Assembly: GCA_902479205.1 (NCBI GenBank)
Contig: CABSNX010000053.1
Span: 1 to 10,270 of the forward strand
Reading direction: 5' to 3'
Origin: an uncultured Collinsella sp.
GTDB lineage: Bacteria > Actinomycetota > Coriobacteriia > Coriobacteriales > Coriobacteriaceae
DNA: 10,270 nt
The notes below the pieces were generated by a model that worked only from the letters and a program-made list of their open reading frames with translations, did no database searches and was not told where the DNA came from. Shown piece by piece: positions 5,856 to 10,270 of the stretch. Position 1 is the stretch's first letter, and each line of letters starts with the position of its first letter. Both the position numbers and the translations under genes were made by a program.

Positions 5856-7580
5856 GTGGACGAGGAAGCAAGCATCATCCTGGGGGATGCCATCGCCTTT
5901 TGCCAGCGCGACGGCCAAGATGCACGCCTCATCAACATGCTGGGGCAATCGCGGGCCATAAGCCTGACCGAAGATACGCTCACGATCGAGGCCCCCTCGC
6001 GCTTTGCCATCGCGCAGCTCAAAAAGCATCAGCCGACTATTGAGGCCTATCTGGAAGAAATCGCCTTTGCACCGATCGCGCTCGACATCGTGGCACCGCA
6101 AGGCGCCGCAACGGAATCCGCTGCCGCGACGGCGCCCGCCACGGCTCCCGCCGCTTCCCCGGCGGCACCGACCTCCGCAGGCGACGTGCCGACAATCGAG
6201 CACCAGCACAGCGATGTTTCCCGTGAAACCATGGCACCGTTGCCGACCGCGGCGGCGACGTCAACGAACGCACCCGTCACGCACATGCCTATCGCTCACG
6301 ACGCAGCGGCGGGCGCGGATTCGGGCATTGCAATCAAGAACACGCTCTCGGCCGATGATTTTCGTCGCATGATGAACCAGATGAAGGGCGGAGCGCCGAC
6401 TAAATCCACGCAAGCTGCGACCCCCGCTTCACCCATACCGGCGCCGACCGTGCCGGCCGAGCAGAATACGGATGGAGCCCCGCTCGCCGCGAACTCAAAA
6501 TTTACCTTTGAGAACTTTGTCTACGGCCCCGAAAACAGCCATGCCTATCGCTCGGCACTCAAGTTTGCCGCCCTCGCGGACGAGCGCGGCACATGCACAT
6601 CACTGTTCATCTACGGCAAATCGGGCCTGGGCAAGACGCACCTGCTGCTTGCCATCAAAAACGAGCTCGCCGAGAAGTCGCCCGAGATCAAGGTCAAGTA
6701 TGCCAACTCCCAGGCATATCTGGACGACCTGATGACCGAGTTCGACCGCCAAAAGAAGAGCAACGCCCCCATCATGCAGGCGTACCACGGCGTGGACGTG
6801 CTCATCATCGATGACATCCAAAACATCATCGGCAAGCGCGCGAGCGTGGACTACTTTTTCCAGCTCATGGACGAGTTCATCCGCAACAACAAGAAGGTCG
6901 TCATCGCGGCAGACCGTGCCCCCAAGGACCTGAGCATGGACGAGCGTCTGACCAGCCGCTTCAACGCCGGCATGCTCTGCCTGGTCGCAGAGCCCAGCTA
7001 CGAGATGAAATACAAGATCTTGCAGCGCTATTACGAGAACACCATCGTCGCCGCTCCCGAGGCAGGCGACGACTCGCTGCTGGCGGCCTATGGGGGCGAC
7101 GGCGGACACCTGACCGACGAGCACTTTAAACACATGGCCGAGGTCTCGGGCACCAACATCCGCGAACTCGAGAGCTTTTGCGAGCGCTGCGCCGGCGAGG
7201 CGGGCGACCGCGAGCGCGAGGGAGGGGGACTCACCTTTGACGATATCGACGCCATCGCCAGCCAGTACTTCGACACATCGGCCAAAAAGATCAACGTCCA
7301 GACGGTTCAGTCCGTCATCGAAGAGCAGTACGGCGTGACGCACGAGGAGCTCATCGGCCCGCGTCGCAACGCCAATATCGCCAAAGCACGCCATATCGCT
7401 ATCTACCTGGCCATCGAGATGTGCGAGATGACGACCACGGCGGTGGGCGCCGAATTTGGCAACCGCAACCACTCGACCGTCAGCACGAGCTACAAAAAGG
7501 TCCAGAAGATGATCCAGGAAGACCGTACCGTCACCGAAGACCTCAAATCGCTGCGCGATAAAATTACACTGCGCTCGTAG
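5856..7580 (+). CDS. dnaA: Chromosomal replication initiator protein DnaA
   Basis: AAA+ ATPase that binds DnaA boxes at oriC, opens the origin and recruits helicase. The 574-residue protein shows domain I (about 1-80) and a long Ala/Pro/Thr-rich domain II (about 81-212). Domain III has Walker A GKSGLGKT (254-261), Walker B LIIDDIQ (316-322), box VII RLTSRF (364-369) and sensor II GTNIRELESF (Arg436). Domain IV (about 480-574) ends with the DnaA signature around FGNRNHSTVSTSYKKV (534-549). In most bacteria this reads GGRDHTTV; here Asp-His-Thr is replaced by Asn538-His539-Ser540. Extra residues are visible in the domain III lid (about 398-418 and 445-457). The GTG at 5856 has GGGAG (5846-5850) five bases upstream. 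It follows the ATPase gene by 15 bp and is followed by the box-bearing spacer before dnaN. Confidence 0.97.
   Translation: MDEEASIILGDAIAFCQRDGQDARLINMLGQSRAISLTEDTLTIEAPSRFAIAQLKKHQPTIEAYLEEIAFAPIALDIVAPQGAATESAAATAPATAPAASPAAPTSAGDVPTIEHQHSDVSRETMAPLPTAAATSTNAPVTHMPIAHDAAAGADSGIAIKNTLSADDFRRMMNQMKGGAPTKSTQAATPASPIPAPTVPAEQNTDGAPLAANSKFTFENFVYGPENSHAYRSALKFAALADERGTCTSLFIYGKSGLGKTHLLLAIKNELAEKSPEIKVKYANSQAYLDDLMTEFDRQKKSNAPIMQAYHGVDVLIIDDIQNIIGKRASVDYFFQLMDEFIRNNKKVVIAADRAPKDLSMDERLTSRFNAGMLCLVAEPSYEMKYKILQRYYENTIVAAPEAGDDSLLAAYGGDGGHLTDEHFKHMAEVSGTNIRELESFCERCAGEAGDREREGGGLTFDDIDAIASQYFDTSAKKINVQTVQSVIEEQYGVTHEELIGPRRNANIAKARHIAIYLAIEMCEMTTTAVGAEFGNRNHSTVSTSYKKVQKMIQEDRTVTEDLKSLRDKITLRS
6215..6230. 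promoter_or_regulatory. Degenerate parS inside dnaA
   Basis: TGTTTCCCGTGAAACC matches the parS consensus at 14 of 16 positions (differences at positions 7 and 16). In the dnaA frame it encodes V-S-R-E-T, the peptide typical of parS sites buried in coding sequence. It falls in the poorly constrained linker domain II, where a protein can tolerate it. Confidence 0.6.
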
Positions 7581-7592
7581 GGAAATAGAGAC

Positions 7593-7605
7593 ACCTGTTG
7601 AAAAC
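7593..7605 (-). promoter_or_regulatory. DnaA-box-like site, variant GTTTTCAACAGGT (inverted)
   Basis: ACCTGTTGAAAAC is the exact reverse complement of the 13-mer found twice before the ATPase gene. TTGTCGAAA (7606-7614) is adjacent, again matching the left cluster (4416-4424). Confidence 0.65.
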
Positions 7606-7677
7606 TTGTCGAAACCATGGGCATAAGGTGTCTAAAACCCAACCCGCGGTGGTGAAAAGTTTTGCGCAGGTTTTGAA

Positions 7678-7686
7678 CGTGGAAAA
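7678..7686 (-). promoter_or_regulatory. DnaA-box-like site TTTTCCACG
   Basis: On the minus strand this reads TTTTCCACG, two differences from TTATCCACA. It is the closest match to the standard consensus in this spacer and is embedded in the short palindrome GTGGAAAACCAC (7679-7690). Confidence 0.5.
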
Positions 7687-7771
7687 CCACCCCCGTTGCA
7701 CACAGGTTGCTGTCGATTCTCTTTCTGGGTCTGACCTGCGTCTTTGGGAGTAATCAACAGTTTCGTCAGTG

Positions 7772-7786
7772 CTATTACTATTATTA
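7772..7786 (-). promoter_or_regulatory. DnaA-trio element / start of DNA unwinding element
   Basis: The plus strand reads CTA TTA CTA TTA TTA, so the minus strand read 3' to 5' is GAT AAT GAT AAT AAT: five consecutive triplets fitting the DnaA-trio 3'-(G/A)AT-5' pattern. It begins 12 bp after the box-like TAATCAACA (7751-7759) and continues into AT-rich DNA, in the orientation known for B. subtilis. Confidence 0.7.
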
Positions 7787-7818
7787 AGATATTTATATCT
7801 ATAGAAAGGTATTAAAAG

Positions 7819-8922
7819 ATGAAGTTCACCGTCAGCCAGAGCTCGCTTACACAAGCCATCGGCGTCGTTATGAAGGGTGTCGCTTCGGCGTCCACCCTTC
7901 CCATCCTGTCGGGCGTGCTCGTCAAGGCGCAAGACGGCATCTTGGAATTCCAGACCTCTAACTACACCATCTCGATCCGTCATCGCATCGCGGCGCATGT
8001 CGAAGAAGAGGGTGAGATGGTTATCCCCTGTAAGATGCTCTCCAATATCACCAAGACCCTCCCCGATGCCCCGGTCACCTTTGAGCTGTCCGAGCGCCAG
8101 GTGCTGATTGGTTGCGAGAAGAGCTCTTTCCGCCTGAACACGCTCGATGTCAATGACTTCCCCGAGTTTCCGGCCTATGCCATCGAGAGTGCCGTGGAGC
8201 TGCCGACCGATATCTTGTCCGAAATGGTCGGCCGCGTGTGGCGCGTCACCTCGACCGACAAGGCCCGCCCCATTCTGGGTGGCGTGCACATGAAGGTCGA
8301 GAACAACACCGTGCGCCTGGTGGCGACCGATTCCTTCCGTTTGGCCGTGTGCGATACGCAGGTCGAGACCTCGACCCTCGAGGGTTCCTTTGAGCTCAAC
8401 GTTCCGGCCGACGCCTTTAACGACGCGCTGAACATCATGGCAAGCCAGGCGACCATCATGATCGGGGCTACCGACACCCAGGTCGTCTTCGAGGCCGGCA
8501 ATACCACCTACGTGTCGCGCCGCATCGAGGGCGTGTACCCCAACTACAAGCAGCTCATCCCCGATTCGTGCGTGACGAGCGTCAAGATCGACGTCGCCGC
8601 CTTCAATGCCGCCCTCAAGCGTGTTGCCGTTATCGCGAGCGCCAACCCCGCCGTCAAGTTCGAGATCGACGTCGAGAACGGGCAGATGGGCCTGTCTTCC
8701 ATCTCCAACGACCAGGATCTGGCGCAGGAGACGATCGATGTCGAGGCCAAGGGCGAGTCGGGTACCATCGCCTTCAACTACCACTACATCTTCGGCTGCC
8801 TCAATGCCCTGTCCAAGGAGAAGGAGATCACGCTGGAGCTCAAGAGCTACTCGCAGGCGGGCATCTTCAAGTCCTACGACAAGATCAACTACCTGTACCT
8901 GGTCATGCCGGTCCGCATCTAG
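7819..8922 (+). CDS. dnaN: DNA polymerase III beta subunit (sliding clamp)
   Basis: Ring-shaped processivity clamp that tethers the replicative polymerase and other repair factors to DNA. The 367-residue protein has the expected length and clamp features. Its N-terminus is MKFTVSQSSLTQAIGVVMKGVASASTLPILSGVLV. The second repeat contains RPILGGVHM and LVATDSFRLAV, the third GVYPNYKQLIP, and the C-terminus is YLVMPVRI, close to the canonical MPMR(L/I) end. The ATG at 7819 is backed by GAAAGG nine bases upstream. It sits directly downstream of the proposed unwinding site and 10 bp before recF. It is clearly richer in GC than the parA-rsmG end of the window. Confidence 0.98.
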   Translation: MKFTVSQSSLTQAIGVVMKGVASASTLPILSGVLVKAQDGILEFQTSNYTISIRHRIAAHVEEEGEMVIPCKMLSNITKTLPDAPVTFELSERQVLIGCEKSSFRLNTLDVNDFPEFPAYAIESAVELPTDILSEMVGRVWRVTSTDKARPILGGVHMKVENNTVRLVATDSFRLAVCDTQVETSTLEGSFELNVPADAFNDALNIMASQATIMIGATDTQVVFEAGNTTYVSRRIEGVYPNYKQLIPDSCVTSVKIDVAAFNAALKRVAVIASANPAVKFEIDVENGQMGLSSISNDQDLAQETIDVEAKGESGTIAFNYHYIFGCLNALSKEKEITLELKSYSQAGIFKSYDKINYLYLVMPVRI

Positions 8923-8932
8923 CAACCGCCCT

Positions 8933-10039
8933 ATGACCATGTTCGCCCGCGATCTTTCCGTCGCGCACTACCGCAGCTTCGATAACTATCGTCTTGCCCT
9001 GGACGAGGGCGTGACGATACTTGCGGGACCCAACGCGGCGGGAAAGACCAATCTCATAGAGGCGCTGCAGCTGCTGACGAGCGGCGCCTCGTTTAGGCAT
9101 CCGACCGCAGCCGAGCTCGTCCATGATGGCGTGGGCTCGTGCAAGGTCGAGCTGAGGCTCGAGGGCGACGGCCGCGTGCTTGATATGGGATTGAGCGCGG
9201 AGGACGGTAAGCGCTCGTTTAGCCGCAACGGCAAGAGATGCTCTGCCGCCGGTGTGCGCGGGGTCCTGCCGAGCGTGCTGTTTTGCCCCGACCATCTGGA
9301 CATGGTTAAGCGAGGCGCCAGTGTGCGCCGTGCCGCCCTCGATGACTTTGGCATGCAACTGAGCGCACGCTATGCCGATCTTGCGAGCACCTATGGGCGC
9401 TGCGTGACCCAGCGTAACGCCTTGCTCAAGGAGACCTGGTGCTGCCGTGAGATGCTCGGCGCGTGGAACGATTCGATTGCCCGTGCGGGCTCGGCCCTGC
9501 TCGTGCACCGGTTGGCCCTGCTCGACCGGCTGGCGGGCCATGTGCGCACTGCCTACGGGCAAGTGGCGTCCGGTGAGGCTGCCAACGTGACCTATACGTC
9601 CACGCTGGGGGATTTGCCCCAGGTCGAGGATCGCGAAGAGCTGAAGGGCTGGGCGTACGAGCGCATGCTGGCCGCTCTTGATGAGCACGCCGACGAGGAA
9701 ATTCGCCGCGGCGTGACGTTGGTGGGACCGCATCGCGACGAGATTGAATTTACCGTGGCGGGTCGCTCCGCTCGTTCATTTGCCAGCCAAGGACAGCAGC
9801 GAACGTTGGTACTGTCCTGGAAGGTGGCCGAGGTGGCCGTGGCTCGCGATGTCCTGGGCACCGCCCCGCTGCTGCTTTTGGACGACGTGATGAGCGAGCT
9901 CGACGGCGAGCGTCGCGGTGCTTTCCTGCGGCTGATCGGCGATGATATCCAGACGGTCATAACCACGACCAACCTGGGGTACTTTACCGATGACCTGCTT
10001 GATCGAGCCAAGGTGGTGAGCATGGGTGAGACGTGCTAA
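8933..10039 (+). CDS. recF: DNA replication and repair protein RecF
   Basis: SMC-like ABC ATPase that helps load RecA at single-strand gaps through RecFOR. The 368-residue protein starts with LSVAHYRSF and has Walker A GPNAAGKTN (about 32-40). The ABC signature region is SFASQGQQRTLVLSWKVAE. Walker B with the D-loop is PLLLLDDVMSELD, and the C-terminus contains TTTNLGYF. These are in the correct order, and length is usual. Two ATGs are possible, at 8933 and 8939; neither has a clear Shine-Dalgarno, so reinitiation after dnaN (stop at 8922) is likely. A much longer in-frame reading from 8606 overlaps dnaN and is not real. Confidence 0.95.
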   Translation: MTMFARDLSVAHYRSFDNYRLALDEGVTILAGPNAAGKTNLIEALQLLTSGASFRHPTAAELVHDGVGSCKVELRLEGDGRVLDMGLSAEDGKRSFSRNGKRCSAAGVRGVLPSVLFCPDHLDMVKRGASVRRAALDDFGMQLSARYADLASTYGRCVTQRNALLKETWCCREMLGAWNDSIARAGSALLVHRLALLDRLAGHVRTAYGQVASGEAANVTYTSTLGDLPQVEDREELKGWAYERMLAALDEHADEEIRRGVTLVGPHRDEIEFTVAGRSARSFASQGQQRTLVLSWKVAEVAVARDVLGTAPLLLLDDVMSELDGERRGAFLRLIGDDIQTVITTTNLGYFTDDLLDRAKVVSMGETC

Positions 10040-10241
10040 TTACGAGCGCGAGAGCGAGACGGTCGCCTTCAGTGGGTTTTTGAACGCAGAGCGCCAGCGC
10101 ATCCTGGCGTCGGCGACGCCTGAGCGCCGTGCGCAGATGGAGGCTGCCGAGGAGTCGCGCGCGGTCTATCGCGCGTGGAACGCGGTGTGCTCGGGCACGC
10201 GCGAGGGGCGGCATGTGACGGGTCTGCGCTACCTGCCCGAG
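10026..10241 (+). CDS. DUF721/DciA-like protein, N-terminal 72 codons (cut by contig end)
   Basis: In many actinobacteria a DUF721 gene lies between recF and gyrB; this family includes the helicase-loading factor DciA. The reading frame starts at GTG 10026, overlaps the recF end by 14 bp and has AAGGTGG (10010-10016) upstream. A stop at 10017-10019 rules out anything longer. Visible residues are charged and helical (FSGFLNAERQRIL, RRAQMEAAEESRAVYRAWNAV). The RAW-NAV segment resembles the family's conserved aW..v motif. Native sequence ends at 10241, after LRYLPE. The following codons are adapter, so the natural C-terminus is unknown. Assignment rests mainly on position and is moderate. Confidence 0.6.
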
Positions 10242-10270
10242 CTGTCTCTTATACACATCTCCGAGCCCAC
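10242..10270 (+). other. Tn5/Nextera sequencing adapter, not genomic DNA
   Basis: CTGTCTCTTATACACATCT (10242-10260) is exactly the reverse complement of the 19-bp transposase mosaic end used in tagmentation libraries. CCGAGCCCAC (10261-10270) is the start of the Illumina Nextera read-2 adapter that follows it. Untrimmed adapter therefore ends this contig. Read in reverse, it gives the tell-tale MYKRQ peptide. Confidence 0.97.

Larger units (their letters stand above)
7581..7818. other. dnaA-dnaN intergenic region: right part of oriC with unwinding site
   Basis: This 238-bp gap has no gene. It contains an inverted GTTTTCAACAGGT box (7593-7605), TTTTCACCA (minus, 7650-7658), TTTTCCACG (minus, 7678-7686) and TAATCAACA (plus, 7751-7759). 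A run of DnaA-trio-like triplets (7772-7786) and a strongly AT-rich stretch to about 7803 follow. The order box, short spacer, trios, AT-rich DNA is the arrangement of known basal origin unwinding systems. A dnaN promoter probably overlaps the AT-rich part but cannot be pinned down. Confidence 0.78.

Noticed and set aside
7695..7705. GTTGCACACAG as another DnaA box
   Set aside because: Three mismatches to TTATCCACA and no similarity to the local TTTTCAACA variant.
8606..8932. N-terminal extension of recF overlapping dnaN
   Set aside because: It is an out-of-frame reading of dnaN with Arg/Ser/Pro-rich junk. RecF homology begins after 8933.
9984..10256. Reverse-strand open frame of 90 codons beginning MYKRQ
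   Set aside because: The MYKRQ start is the translation of the Tn5 mosaic-end adapter, and the rest is antisense to recF and the DUF721 gene.

Overview
This window is the chromosomal replication-origin region of a Gram-positive, moderately GC-rich bacterium. The gene order is parB-parA-rsmG-jag-yidC-yidD-rnpA-rpmH on the minus strand, diverging from [GHKL ATPase]-dnaA-dnaN-recF-dciA/DUF721 on the plus strand. This is the actinobacterial/Firmicute oriC layout. The rsmG-parA-parB block following jag, the absence of mnmE/mnmG, the actinobacterial-style YidC, the divergent DnaA and the extra ATPase gene in front of dnaA suggest an actinobacterium of the class Coriobacteriia, with Collinsella as my best guess. 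That assignment rests on recognition of gene order and protein style, not on a search.

Left arm (minus strand). rpmH has a strong promoter (TTGACA, 18 bp, TACAAT) and heads a compact cluster, rpmH-rnpA-yidD-yidC-jag (ribosomal protein L34, RNase P protein, membrane insertion, RNA binding). The cluster ends at a textbook intrinsic terminator (1964-1993). Beyond it lies rsmG (16S rRNA methyltransferase), then an array of three parS sites spaced exactly 39 bp apart (1085-1178), then parA and the first 84 codons of parB, which runs off the left edge. A fourth, degenerate parS lies inside dnaA.

Right arm (plus strand). A 345-bp intergenic region (4143-4487) carries the rpmH promoter and a cluster of DnaA-box-like sequences with the unusual core TTTTCAACA. 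Next comes an unnamed 450-residue protein combining a GHKL-type ATPase domain, a Gln/Tyr/Pro-rich low-complexity linker and a C-terminal winged helix. It ends 15 bp before dnaA, so the two are probably co-transcribed. The 238-bp dnaA-dnaN spacer carries more box-like sequences and then, just before dnaN, five consecutive trinucleotides fitting the DnaA-trio unwinding motif, followed by an AT-rich stretch. I read this as a bipartite oriC with its unwinding site beside dnaN, as in Bacillus subtilis. dnaN (sliding clamp), recF and the start of a DUF721/DciA-like gene follow.

The last 29 bases (10242-10270) are not genomic: they match the Tn5/Nextera transposase mosaic end plus the start of an Illumina adapter. 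Real sequence ends at about 10241. The best candidate for something undescribed is the GHKL-ATPase/prion-like/winged-helix protein embedded in the origin, together with variant DnaA boxes, some of which appear to lie inside its own coding sequence.
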